Source of the DNA: Betaproteobacteria bacterium
GTDB taxonomy: Bacteria; Pseudomonadota; Gammaproteobacteria; Burkholderiales; Rhodocyclaceae
Direction: 5' to 3'
Assembly (NCBI GenBank): GCA_016720065.1
Contig: JADJXY010000002.1
Location: 1,687,001 to 1,751,000, forward strand
DNA length: 64,000 nucleotides
In this document: positions 17,705-26,082 of the stretch, piece by piece
Numbering within the stretch: the first letter of the stretch is position 1
How the letters are laid out: every line of letters begins with the position of its first letter
Translations under genes and position numbers: made by a program
Notes under the pieces: generated by a model
Seen by the model: only the letters and a program-made list of their open reading frames with translations
What the model was told of the DNA's origin: nothing
Database searches by the model: none

Positions 17705-18881
17705 GGATTCTCTGAATAACCGGCTATTTCCGCGCAGGCTGTCATAAAAAAGATGAAAAACAGGCGATTTTCGACCGTTGACCGTGAAATCCAGGGAGTT
17801 TTCCCTGCATTTCCCGTTTCACGGGCGCACCTCGCCCACCAAGGGCAACAATCGCTTGCGAGCCATCCACAAATTTGCCAGCGCAAACAGCGTCACGATC
17901 TGCCCCGTATTCTTCGCCAGACCACGGTAGCGAACTTTCACAAAGCCAAACTGGCGCTTCACTACCCGGAACGGATGTTCAACAATTGCCCGCACCGCCG
18001 AGAGCATCCGGTTGAACGCCTTCTGCTCCTCAGTCAGCGCTCCGCCAGCCGGCTTCTTGGTCGGTGTCAGAACAGACAGATTGCCTTCCTTCTGGAACTC
18101 GTCAATCGTCCGGTTCTTCTTGTGATAGCCGCGATCACCGAGCGCAATGGCTTCTTCCCCGTGCAGGCACTTCTCCATCATCGCAATGTCCGCAACCTTG
18201 GCCGTCGTGCATTCCACGGTATGAATCAAGCCGCTGTCGGCATCGACGCCAATATGGGCTTTCATCCCGAAGTGCCACTGATTGCCCTTCTTGGTCTGCG
18301 TCATTTCTGGATCACGCTTCTTGTCTTCGTTCTTCGTCGAACTCGGTGCTGCAATCAGCGTTGCATCGACTACCGTGCCGCGCTTCATCGACAGCCCTTT
18401 CTCCGACAACACCGCGTTGACCTCGGCAAAGATCGCCACCGCCAGGTCATGCTTCTCCAGCAGATGGCGGAAGCGCAAGATGGTGCTTTCGTCTGGCATC
18501 ACATCCTCGAAGGCATCCAGTCCGGCAAACTGGCGCAGCAGCGGCACGTCGTGCAAGGCTTCTTCCATCGCCGGGTCCGAGTAACCAAACCACTGTTGCA
18601 TGAAGTGAATCCGCAGCATCGTGCCCAGCGGCATCGGCGGGCGGCCGTTTCCCTTTTTCGGGTAGAACGGCTCGATCAGCGACTCAAGACGCGACCACGG
18701 CACCACCGTTTCCATCTCCGCCAGGAACACTGCCTTGCGGGTTTGCTTGCCGGCTTTCGGCAAAAAACCCGTCTCGGCCAGGCTCAGTTGCTTCATCGGT
18801 TTCATCTGTCTCATCAACTCAATGACAATGCCGTCATTTTCTCAAATTGCGCTGCATGATGGTTACTTATGCAGAGTTTCC
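17705..18881 (-). mobile_element. Complete IS5-group insertion sequence, 1177 bp
   Basis: Both ends are visible. The left end GGATTCTCTGAATAA (17705 on) and the reverse complement of the right end, GGAAACTCTGCATAA (18881 down), agree at 12 of 15 positions. The element is flanked by a CTAG direct repeat at 17701-17704 and 18882-18885, the 4-bp YTAR target duplication of the IS5 group. One full transposase gene fills it. The right-hand CTAG is also the first four bases of a 168-bp MITE, so the IS jumped exactly into the MITE tip. Confidence 0.93.
17819..18817 (-). CDS. IS5-family DDE transposase
   Basis: An uninterrupted 332-residue transposase. The N-terminal DUF772-type region (YPKKGNGRPPMPLGTMLRIH, MQQWFGYSDPAMEEALHD) is followed by DESTILRFRHLLE. 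The DDE catalytic core shows VVDATLIAAP (first Asp), the DxDSGLIHTVE region, ALGDRGYHKK (second Asp) and the terminal VEHPFRVVKRQFGFVKVRYRGLAKN with the catalytic Glu region. There is no frameshift or stop, so it is probably active. The ATG at 18817 is the first of three near-by ATG codons (MMRQMKPMKQ). Confidence 0.95.
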   Translation of the reverse strand: MMRQMKPMKQLSLAETGFLPKAGKQTRKAVFLAEMETVVPWSRLESLIEPFYPKKGNGRPPMPLGTMLRIHFMQQWFGYSDPAMEEALHDVPLLRQFAGLDAFEDVMPDESTILRFRHLLEKHDLAVAIFAEVNAVLSEKGLSMKRGTVVDATLIAAPSSTKNEDKKRDPEMTQTKKGNQWHFGMKAHIGVDADSGLIHTVECTTAKVADIAMMEKCLHGEEAIALGDRGYHKKNRTIDEFQKEGNLSVLTPTKKPAGGALTEEQKAFNRMLSAVRAIVEHPFRVVKRQFGFVKVRYRGLAKNTGQIVTLFALANLWMARKRLLPLVGEVRP

Positions 18882-19049
18882 CTAGTAGTCAGTCAGATAG
18901 GTTTGCGTCGATGCCGAGGCGCGCCTCCGCGCCCCGATCGCGCGAAGCGAACCGCAGCCATAGCCGAAGCTATGGCGAGGATGAGCGACAAAGCGAGCGG
19001 GGATGCGGGGCGTGCCGAACATAGCTGAACCTATCTGACTGACTACCAG
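18882..19049. mobile_element. 168-bp MITE, copy 1
   Basis: Starts CTAGTAGTCAGTCAGATAGG and ends with the reverse complement of the same sequence (one mismatch, CCAG for CTAG at the outer tip). An inner palindrome CCATAGCCGAAGCTATGG sits near the middle. It has the same length as, and differs at only about four positions from, the reverse complement of 35606-35773. Too short for a transposase and with long perfect inverted ends, it fits a miniature inverted-repeat element moved in trans. Its left CTAG has been used as target by the adjacent IS5-group element. Confidence 0.85.
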
Positions 19050-19114
19050 CGCTCTGATAGGTCTCGTCGCTGCGCTCCGTCCGCCTCGCACTCGGGCCGC
19101 TCGCCACGATTTCT

Positions 19115-19823
19115 TCACTGCCTCTGAGGCTGCGGCCGCAAGACGGCCAGCACGGCGCCGTTTTCCTGATCCACGAAGCGGATTTCCAGCAGTTCCGCCA
19201 TCAGATAGCGCTTTTTGAGGCTGAAATCCACCGGCTTCCGGTAAGTGGCCTTCCAGAAGGTGCTGCTTTCCCGGGTCCACGGCTCCACCAGACGGGCCAT
19301 GGCGCGCAAGCTGACGTGGCCGGCGCGGGCCGCCGGGACCAGGGCGGCGAAGCCGGAATCGTCGTCGGTCGAGCGGGGGTAGAAATCGTAGAGATTGGCG
19401 AAGGCCAGAAAATAGTCATAGCGCCAGACGACCCTGCGGTGCTCGACTTCGCCGATCTTGTCCTCGCCGTCGTACTCTCCGCGTTCCTCGACGATGGACT
19501 GAAGGGGCAGGTACTTCCAGGTGTAGTAGTCCTCCACCTCCGGCCTGGCGAGCGGATTCCAGTTCCAGCCTTCGGCGATGTTGTTGAAGGCCATGGGATA
19601 GCGGACTTCGGCCATTCCGTCCTGCGCGGACACCATCAAACCCGCAGCTGTTTCCGGGCTGGACCACGACTTCCACGATTTCGGCCGCGACCGTGCCGAC
19701 GGCCCCGGCAGCGCGGACCCGCTCGAAGCAGTGGGCGGCGGACTCTTCCGCCTGAGCGGAAAAGAAAATAGCGACGGCCGAAGCCGCCGCTAGCAAATGT
19801 CCGATTCGTGGGTTTCGGGACAT
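19115..19823 (-). CDS. Exported protein of unknown function (frameshift at 19651-19653)
   Basis: Reads MSRNPRIGHLLAAASAVAIF (signal peptide, cleavage near SAQA) then EIVEVVVQPG from the ATG at 19821-19823. At the T3 run 19651-19653 (AAA on the coding strand) one extra base shifts the frame. The rest (AAGLMVSAQDGMAEVRYPMAFNN and on) runs to the stop at 19115. Removing one base gives about 235 residues, rich in Trp, Tyr and acid pairs (EVEDYYTWKYLPL, YDYFLAFANLYDFYP). No family is recognised. A MITE begins 66 bp past its 3' end. Confidence 0.65.
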
Positions 19824-19987
19824 GATTCCATGGTCAAGGAGACAAGGCCGGCAGGAAGCGGCACCGGCCTGACACCGCCCGCATCTTCTCCCACCGGCAA
19901 GCCGTAGGCCTATGATGCAAATCAACATTCCGGCGCGGCAAGAAAAATCGTTGACCAAATTAGTCGGATAAATTAGTCTGCACCTGT

Positions 19988-20115
19988 CCCAAGGGGGAGT
20001 AGCTCTTAAGCCGCAGCGTCGTCACCACGGGCAGGTTCGCCTGCCCCGGCGCTCCGGGTGGTCATCGGCAGATGCCCACGAGCAAGACCTTTGCCGCGCT
20101 GGCAAAGGTTCCATT
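19988..20115 (+). promoter_or_regulatory. yybP-ykoY manganese riboswitch
   Basis: The leader of terC contains the signature strands of this class: AAGGGGGAGTAGCTC near its 5' side, a central variable stem (GTCGTCACCACGGG ... TCCGGGTGGTCATCGG), then GCCCACGAGCAAGACCT closing the aptamer. A further stem ACCTTTGCC-GCGCT-GGCAAAGGT (20087-20109) follows and may act as the switching element. yybP-ykoY aptamers bind Mn2+ and turn on Mn exporters, including E. coli alx (a TerC protein) and mntP. The call rests on pattern recognition; a covariance-model scan was not possible. Confidence 0.88.
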
Positions 20116-20204
20116 TCAGTCGCACCTGTGCCATGCCGGACAAGGTCCGTGCCCGGCGCACCTACGCCGCCACGTCGCGCAACGCAACTGAATTGGAGCA
20201 AAAC

Positions 20205-21196
20205 ATGGCAACCATCGGTACCCCCGGGATGTGGGCAGCCTTCTTCGCCATCGTCCTCGTCATGCTGGCCATCGACCTCTTCGTGGTCGGCGGCGGCAAG
20301 GAGCATCGCGTCAGTCTCAAGGAGGCGGCCACCTGGTCCGTCGTCTGGGTGGCGGTATCCCTGGCCTTCGCCGGCCTCCTCTGGTGGCACCTGGACGGCA
20401 GCCTGGGCCGCGAGATCGCCAACCAGAAGACCCTGGAATACATCACCGGCTACCTCATCGAGAAATCGCTGGCCGTCGATAACGTCTTCGTCTGGCTGAT
20501 GCTCTTCAGCTTCTTCGCCATCCCCGCCGAATTGCAGAAGCGCGTGCTGGTCCTCGGCGTGCTGGGCGCCATCGTCCTGCGCACGGTGATGATCTTCGCC
20601 GGCGTCTGGCTCATCGCCCAGTTCCACTGGCTGCTCTACGTCTTCGGCGGCTTCCTGCTCATCACCGGCATCAAGATGTGGTGGTTCGCCGACGCAACCC
20701 CGGACCTCGCCAAGAACCCGCTGGTCCTCTGGCTGCGCGGCCACATGAAGATCACCGACACCCTGGAGGGCGAACGCTTCTTCGTCCGCCGCCAGGAAGA
20801 CGGCCGCTGGGTGCGCTACGCCACGCCGCTCTTCCTCGTCCTGGTGCTGGTGGAGTTTTCCGACGTGATCTTCGCGGTGGATTCGATTCCCGCCATCTTC
20901 GCCATCACCACCGACCCCTTCATCGTGCTGACTTCCAACATCTTCGCCATCCTCGGCCTGCGCGCCATGTACTTCCTGCTGGCCGACATGGCGGACCGCT
21001 TCTCGCTGCTGAAGTACGGTCTGGCCCTGGTGCTGGTTTTCATCGGTGCCAAGATGCTGCTCATCGACCTCTACAAGATCCCGGTGCTGTTCTCCCTGGG
21101 CGTGGTGGCCGCCATCATCGGCACCTCCGTCGTGCTCTCCTGGCCAGGCGATCCCGGGAGCTGGCGCGGGCATCGTCCGAAAAGCACGTGTCTTGA
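20205..21196 (+). CDS. TerC/Alx-family membrane protein, probable Mn2+ exporter (frameshift near the 3' end)
   Basis: About 330 residues with eight to nine membrane helices. It begins MATIGTPGMWAAFFAIVLV; conserved TerC motifs are LEYITGYLIEKSLAVDNVFVW split around its Asp-Asn, and VEFSDVIFAVDSIPAIF. GGAG lies 6 bases before the ATG. The frame is lost at CC 21139-21140; with one more C the end becomes VVLSLARRSRELARASSEKHVS and stops at 21194-21196, ten bases before ftsH. As written, the frame instead runs on to 21338. The manganese riboswitch upstream and the family's known role point to Mn2+ export. Confidence 0.9.
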
Positions 21197-21206
21197 GGCG
21201 AAGATC

Positions 21207-23035
21207 ATGGAAAAAAGACCCAATTCTCCCTCTGGTATTTCGGCCTGGCCCTCCTGGCCGTGGTCCTCATCCACGACTTGTGGCAGGGTGCCCGATCGAC
21301 TGCCGCCATTCCCTACAGCGATTTCCGCACGCAACTGAAGGAAGGCCGCATCGCCGAAGTCGCCATCGGTAGTGACCGCATTCTGGGCACCTACAAGGAA
21401 CCCGTGGAAGGCAAGAGCCGATTCGTGACTACCCGCGTGGATGGCGAACTGGCCAAGGAACTGGCCACCCACGAAGTGAAGTTCACGGGCCTGGTCGAAA
21501 ACACATGGCTGGCGGAACTCCTGGGCTGGGTCATCCCCGCGGTCGTGTTTGTCGCCATATGGATCTTCGCCATGCGCCGTTTTGCCGGCAAGCTCGGCGC
21601 CGGCGGGGGTTTCATGTCCCTGGGCAAGAACAAGGCCAAGGTCTATGTGGAAGCCGACACCGGGGTCAAGTTCTCCGACGTCGCTGGCGTGGACGAGGCC
21701 AAGGACGAACTGACGGAAATCGTGGCTTTCCTGCGCGACCCCGCCCGCGCCGGGCGCCTGGGCGGGCGCTCGCCCAAGGGGGTACTGCTCGTCGGTCCGC
21801 CAGGAACCGGCAAGACCCTCCTGGCCAAGGCCGTGGCCGGGGAGGCCGGGGTTCCCTTCTTTTCCATCTCGGGTTCCGAATTCGTCGAGATGTTCGTCGG
21901 TGTCGGTGCCGCCCGGGTGAGGGATCTTTTCGAGCAGGCCCGCAGCAAGGCGCCGGCCATCATCTTCATCGACGAACTCGATGCCCTGGGCCGCGCCCGC
22001 AGCGCCGCCGGCGCCCTCGGCGGCCATGACGAAAAGGAGCAGACCCTCAACCAACTCCTGGTCGAATTGGATGGCTTCGACTCGACCAGCGGCGTCGTTC
22101 TTCTGGGCGCCACCAACCGCCCGGAAGTCCTGGACCCTGCGCTGCTCCGGACCGGCCGCTTCGACCGCCAGGTCGTGGTGGATCGCCCCGACCGCCTGGG
22201 CCGCGCCGCCATTCTGGAGGTCCACATGCGCAAGCTGTGCCTGGCCCCGGATGCCGACAAGGTCAGGATCGCCGAGCTGACCCCCGGCTTCACTGGTGCC
22301 GAACTCGCCAATCTCTGCAACGAAGCGGCCCTGGCCGCCACGCGGCGAAATGGCGAAGCCGTCGGACTCGACGACTTCACCGTGGCCATCGAGCGCATCG
22401 TCGCCGGCCTGGAGAAGCGGAACCGCGTGCTTTCCGCCCGGGAACGGGAAACCGTCGCCCATCACGAAATGGGCCACGCCCTGGTGGCCATGGCCCTGCC
22501 CGGGAGCGACCCGGTGCACAAGGTCTCCATCATTCCCCGCGGTGTGGCCGCCTTGGGCTATACCATTCAGCGGCCGACCGAGGAACGCTATCTCATGACC
22601 CGGGCCGAACTCGAAAGCCGCATGATGATCCTGCTGGGCGGCCGCGCTTCCGAAGAGATTGTTTTCGGGCACGTGTCGACCGGGGCTGCCGACGATCTTC
22701 AGCGCGTCAGCGCCATGGCCCGGGCCCTGGTCACCCGCTACGGCATGGACGCGGATATCGGACCCGTGGTGTTGGAAGCCGAAAAGCCGGGCTTCCTTGG
22801 CACTCCCCTGGCCTCCCCGCCCAAAACCTTCAGCGAGGCGACAGCGCGGGAAATCGATCTCGCGGTGCGCCGCCTGGTCCAGGACACTTACCGAAGCACC
22901 CTGGATCTGCTCCGCGCACAGGAAGGCCTGCTGCGGGAGTCGGCCCGGCATCTGCTCGCCGAGGAAACCCTCGGCGAAGATGCCCTGGAGGCGATTCGCC
23001 AACGTCTGGACGGAACCGCTCTCGCAGTCCGATGA
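21207..23035 (+). CDS. ftsH: FtsH-type ATP-dependent zinc metalloprotease (frameshift at 21211-21216)
   Basis: Membrane-anchored AAA+ protease. From the ATG at 21207 the gene should read MEKKTQFSLWYFGLALLAVV, a normal FtsH first helix, but the A6 run 21211-21216 is one base short. The remainder is open: second helix (WVIPAVVFVAIWIF), Walker A GPPGTGKT, Walker B IIFIDELDALG, SRH ATNRPEVLDPALLRTGRFDR and zinc site HEMGH, ending in a normal protease domain. About 609 residues. It follows terC by 10 bp and probably shares its manganese riboswitch. The main housekeeping ftsH of betaproteobacteria is usually beside rlmE, so this is likely a second paralogue. Confidence 0.92.
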
Positions 23036-23053
23036 CGCCGCAGGCGGCCGGGC

Positions 23054-23953
23054 TCAAGCGCCTGCCTTTCCGGCCCCCTCTCGCAGCGCGAGAATCGCCG
23101 GATGCTGGATGCGGCGTGGAACGACCACGCCGTACCAGGACTCCCGCACTCCCTGGAGCGTGCCCAGGCTCAAGGCATCGTAGGCACGATGGATTTCGGC
23201 CGCCAGCCCGGCGGGTGCCGGGAACAGCCCCAGCCCGCCGCTGCCGAAGGTCTTCAGCAAGGCACTGTCGGTGAATTCCCCGACCACCTCGGGGCGTAGT
23301 CCCCGGGAAACGAACCAGTGATCCAGGGCATCCCGCATCGGATGGGTCCGGGCGGGGAGCAGCACGGGAGCGCCATCGAGGCGATTGGGGAAATCCGCAG
23401 CCCATGCGGCATGCAAAGCCTCCACTCCATACAGGTCCACCGCCATTTCACCGAGCCGGAAATCCTCCAGCTTCTGGTTGGCCCGGCGTGGCGCCGACTG
23501 GTCCGCGATCACCAGGTCCAGGCGGTTCAGTTGCAACTCCCCGAGGAGATGCCCGATTTCCCCCTCACAACACTCCAGGCGGACGGCGAGCGGAGGATGG
23601 AGGAGCGGTGCCAGGAGCCGGAAGGCCACCAGTTTGGGCACGGTCTCGGCGATCCCCACGGCGAATCTCGGCCGCAAATCCCGGCGACTGCGCAAATCGT
23701 CCACCAGCAGATCGCCCAGGTGAAAAATCCGTTCCGCGTACTGCAGCGCAACTCGCCCCGCTTCCGTGAGGACCAGGGACCGCCCCTGGGGCGCGAAAAG
23801 AGCCTGTCCCAATTGCTGCTCCAGCAACCCCAGTTGCGTGCTCACAGCCTGCACCGACAGATCGAGGCGTTCCGCGGCACGGGTGACGCTACCTTCCTTG
23901 GCCACGCTCCAGAAATAGAGCAGATGGCGGAAATTGAGTTGGTCCGGAGCCAT
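23054..23953 (-). CDS. LysR-type regulator, NhaR-like
   Basis: A 299-residue LTTR. The N-terminal winged helix reads NFRHLLYFWSVAKEGSVTRA, then AERLDLSVQAVSTQLGLLEQ, close to NhaR, the Na+-responsive activator. The effector domain follows (FAVGIAETVPKLVAFRLL to the C-terminal VRESWYGVVVPRR, also NhaR-like). The ATG at 23951-23953 is preferred over the TTG at 23965. The gene faces a small gene, a PAP2 phosphatase and dgkA across an AT-rich promoter region (23960-24030). LysR regulators usually control their divergent neighbours, so it may control that lipid-related set. No nhaA is nearby. Confidence 0.88.
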   Translation of the reverse strand: MAPDQLNFRHLLYFWSVAKEGSVTRAAERLDLSVQAVSTQLGLLEQQLGQALFAPQGRSLVLTEAGRVALQYAERIFHLGDLLVDDLRSRRDLRPRFAVGIAETVPKLVAFRLLAPLLHPPLAVRLECCEGEIGHLLGELQLNRLDLVIADQSAPRRANQKLEDFRLGEMAVDLYGVEALHAAWAADFPNRLDGAPVLLPARTHPMRDALDHWFVSRGLRPEVVGEFTDSALLKTFGSGGLGLFPAPAGLAAEIHRAYDALSLGTLQGVRESWYGVVVPRRIQHPAILALREGAGKAGA

Positions 23954-24072
23954 GCGTTCGTCCAATTTTTTGGGATATACGCATCAATATAAATCCATTT
24001 ATATAGAACATAAAGGCTCCTATTCTTGCGCCATGCCCACGCCACTGCTGGGCAACCCTCAAGGAGACCAAG

Positions 24073-24258
24073 ATGATCACCCTGGAAGACTGCAAGGCTT
24101 TTTGCGATGCCCCGGCCGAGAAGGTCGACACGGTGGGCCGGGAGCACAACCTCGTTCCGATCGTCGCCCTCGCCTGCGCCCATGCGCGCAGCGGCAAGCG
24201 CAAACCGACCCCGGCCCCGCGGCGCTCACCGGAACCCGAATGGCCTCTGGCAGCCTGA
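24073..24258 (+). CDS. Small conserved-type protein, unknown function
   Basis: A 61-residue protein (MITLEDCKAFCDAPAEKVDT...). A strong AAGGAG lies 7 bases before the ATG, and the gene is first in the run transcribed away from the NhaR-like gene. The opening MITLEDCKAFC resembles small uncharacterised proteobacterial proteins; two cysteines are present in the first eleven residues. The C-terminus is basic and proline-rich (RSGKRKPTPAPRRSPEPEW). No domain with known function can be named. The PAP2 gene starts 21 bp downstream. Confidence 0.6.
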   Translation: MITLEDCKAFCDAPAEKVDTVGREHNLVPIVALACAHARSGKRKPTPAPRRSPEPEWPLAA

Positions 24259-24279
24259 CGCTCCGCGACCCAAGCCCCG

Positions 24280-24936
24280 ATGGAGGCGAACGACACCCAG
24301 GCGCACCGACCTGGCCCGGCATGGGCCTGGATTGGGCCCTGGGTCATGGCTGGGATGTCGCTTGCCATCCTCCTTCTCGGCGGCCTTTGGCTCTGCCCCC
24401 AGGGCGCCTGCCGTGTCCCCGCGGCAGACCTCGCTACGGCAATCGCCGTCGGTCATGGTCTGCCACCCGGGACCCAAACCTTTCTGACCGGGATTACCTG
24501 GCTGGGCTCCCTTGCCGTATTGCTCCCCCTCGCCCTGGTCACCGTCCTCATGCAACCGCAACGGTCCCGGCCCCGACGGCTTTTCGTACCCGCTGCCCTG
24601 GGTGCCGCGACGCTGCTCGCTCATCTGACGAAGCTCGCTTTCGACCGTCCCCGCCCCCTGCTTGAAAATCTGACGGCCCTGCCCCCGGACGCGAGTTTTC
24701 CCAGCGCCCACGCCATGCAGGTCACTGCCTTCGCCCTGGCGCTGCTGTGGTCCTCGGCGTCCCGACCTCCCCCGCTTGCCTGGGCGTTCGCCGGCGCGCT
24801 CATTGTTTCCGTTGGCTTTTCTCGGGTGGCCTTGAATGTCCATTTCGCCACGGATGTCATCCTGGGAACGGCCGCCGCCGTCTGCCTGAGCTGCGCCCTG
24901 CGCGGCTGGCTCGTGAAATTGGAGTCGCAGCCATGA
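24280..24936 (+). CDS. PAP2-family membrane phosphatase
   Basis: A 218-residue protein with about six helices and the three PAP2 acid-phosphatase motifs: KLAFDRPRP (KxxxxxRP), FPSAHAM (PSGH-type with Ala) and SRVALNVHFATDV (SRxxxxxHxxxD). Such enzymes dephosphorylate phosphatidic acid, phosphatidylglycerophosphate or undecaprenyl diphosphate at the outer face of the inner membrane. The stop overlaps the dgkA ATG (ATGA). A phosphatase making diacylglycerol coupled to a kinase that rephosphorylates it would form a lipid-recycling pair (inference). Confidence 0.9.
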   Translation: MEANDTQAHRPGPAWAWIGPWVMAGMSLAILLLGGLWLCPQGACRVPAADLATAIAVGHGLPPGTQTFLTGITWLGSLAVLLPLALVTVLMQPQRSRPRRLFVPAALGAATLLAHLTKLAFDRPRPLLENLTALPPDASFPSAHAMQVTAFALALLWSSASRPPPLAWAFAGALIVSVGFSRVALNVHFATDVILGTAAAVCLSCALRGWLVKLESQP

Positions 24937-25361
24937 GAAACAAGTTTCTCGGCATCGGTGAGCCGGGATATCACCCCCTGCGCAAGATTCGCAATGCCTA
25001 CGCCGGTATCCGGGATGCGGTGATCTACGACGCATCGGTCGCCTACAAGCTCGTCCTGTCTATATTCGTGCTCACCGGCGCCTTTGCCCTGCGGGCCTGG
25101 GTGGACTTTCTCATCATCCTGCTCGCCACGGGATTCGTGATTGCCATGGAAATCGTCAACAGCGCCATCGAGGCGCTCTGCGACTTCGTGGAGACGCGGC
25201 ACAACGAGAAGATCCGTGTGATCAAGGATATGGCCGCAGCGGCTGCGGGCGTTGCGATTCTGGTCTGGCTCACGGTACTCACAGTGGAAATCAGCGAATT
25301 CGCACGCCACTGGGTCAATGCAGCCTTGCTCCCTTACACTCAGGTTCCGCAGGCCCCATGA
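24933..25361 (+). CDS. dgkA: Diacylglycerol kinase DgkA
   Basis: A 142-residue protein with three membrane helices. The family signature EIVNSAIEALCDFVETRHN, with the catalytic Glu and the metal-binding Glu/Asn/Asp, is intact, followed by IKDMAAAAAGVAIL. It phosphorylates diacylglycerol (or undecaprenol in some bacteria) to recycle membrane lipids. It overlaps the PAP2 gene by four bases, and its 3' end overlaps the convergent secreted-protein gene by 22 bases. An upstream in-frame extension reaches into the PAP2 gene but is not used. Confidence 0.95.
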   Translation: MRNKFLGIGEPGYHPLRKIRNAYAGIRDAVIYDASVAYKLVLSIFVLTGAFALRAWVDFLIILLATGFVIAMEIVNSAIEALCDFVETRHNEKIRVIKDMAAAAAGVAILVWLTVLTVEISEFARHWVNAALLPYTQVPQAP

Positions 25362-25960
25362 CAGCGATCGTAGGTTTCCTGGCACCCGGCTCCGGAACCC
25401 TTGCCGGGACAGCGGTAGAGACTGTCGCCGCACTGGCGCACGCAGGCGTCCCAATCCCGCTGCCGGGGTGTCGCCGGCCTGGCCTCGGGCAGAAGCAAAG
25501 CGCCGGAGCCGGAACAGGCGGCGAAATCGAAGCGGCGTCGCGGCCCCGGGAGTTGCTCCCAGGTCTCCTCCGCAAGGCTCAGGTCGGCTTGCAGGCGGGC
25601 CAGAGCGGGCTCGCCTTGGCCCAGGATTCCTTCTTCCCGCAGCATCTGGAGGGCGGCACAGTCGGCACGGCGCACGGCGTCCGGGCGGTTTCCGGCCAGG
25701 AGTCTCGCGCAGGCCTGGGCGTAAAAGAAGGCTTTGGCCGCCGGGGCGAGTTGGGGCAGCAGGTCCGGGTTGTAACGCAGCACGCGCCGGCCTTCCTGGC
25801 GCCCTGCCTGGACCAGGACGGGCAGATTCGCATCGGCCAGTCCCTCGATACTTTTTCCGGCGGGGTCGGTGCAGGTCGTGAGGTCCAGGGCCTGCCCGGA
25901 GAACGGCATCGCTGCGAGCGCCAGTAGCAGGGCCGTGGCGAGGATCGAGGAGGATTTCAT
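25340..25960 (-). CDS. Secreted cysteine-rich protein, unknown function
   Basis: A 206-residue protein with a clear signal peptide (MKSSSILATALLLALAAM, cleavage near GQALD). The mature part is helical and alanine-rich (AAKAFFYAQACARLLAGN), then ends in a cysteine cluster CVRQCGDSLYRCPGKG with GCQETYDRCHGACG, spaced to form several disulfides. No family is recognised. The start at 25960 is chosen because the signal peptide begins there; the frame is open 14 codons further up. It overlaps dgkA tail to tail. Confidence 0.7.
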   Translation of the reverse strand: MKSSSILATALLLALAAMPFSGQALDLTTCTDPAGKSIEGLADANLPVLVQAGRQEGRRVLRYNPDLLPQLAPAAKAFFYAQACARLLAGNRPDAVRRADCAALQMLREEGILGQGEPALARLQADLSLAEETWEQLPGPRRRFDFAACSGSGALLLPEARPATPRQRDWDACVRQCGDSLYRCPGKGSGAGCQETYDRCHGACGT

Positions 25961-26082
25961 GGGTATGTCTCCAAAGCGGACCAACTTAGCACGAAGTCCC
26001 ATGCTCCTCAGGCCCGTGCCGGTAGGCGGGGCCGGAGGAGCGCAAAGGGCATGGACGGTTCACGCGTGGTCCTGAGGGGTCG

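Noticed and set aside
21207..21216. Programmed frameshifting on the A6 run of ftsH
   Set aside because: The same kind of break occurs at many unrelated homopolymers in this stretch, so a sequencing indel is simpler.
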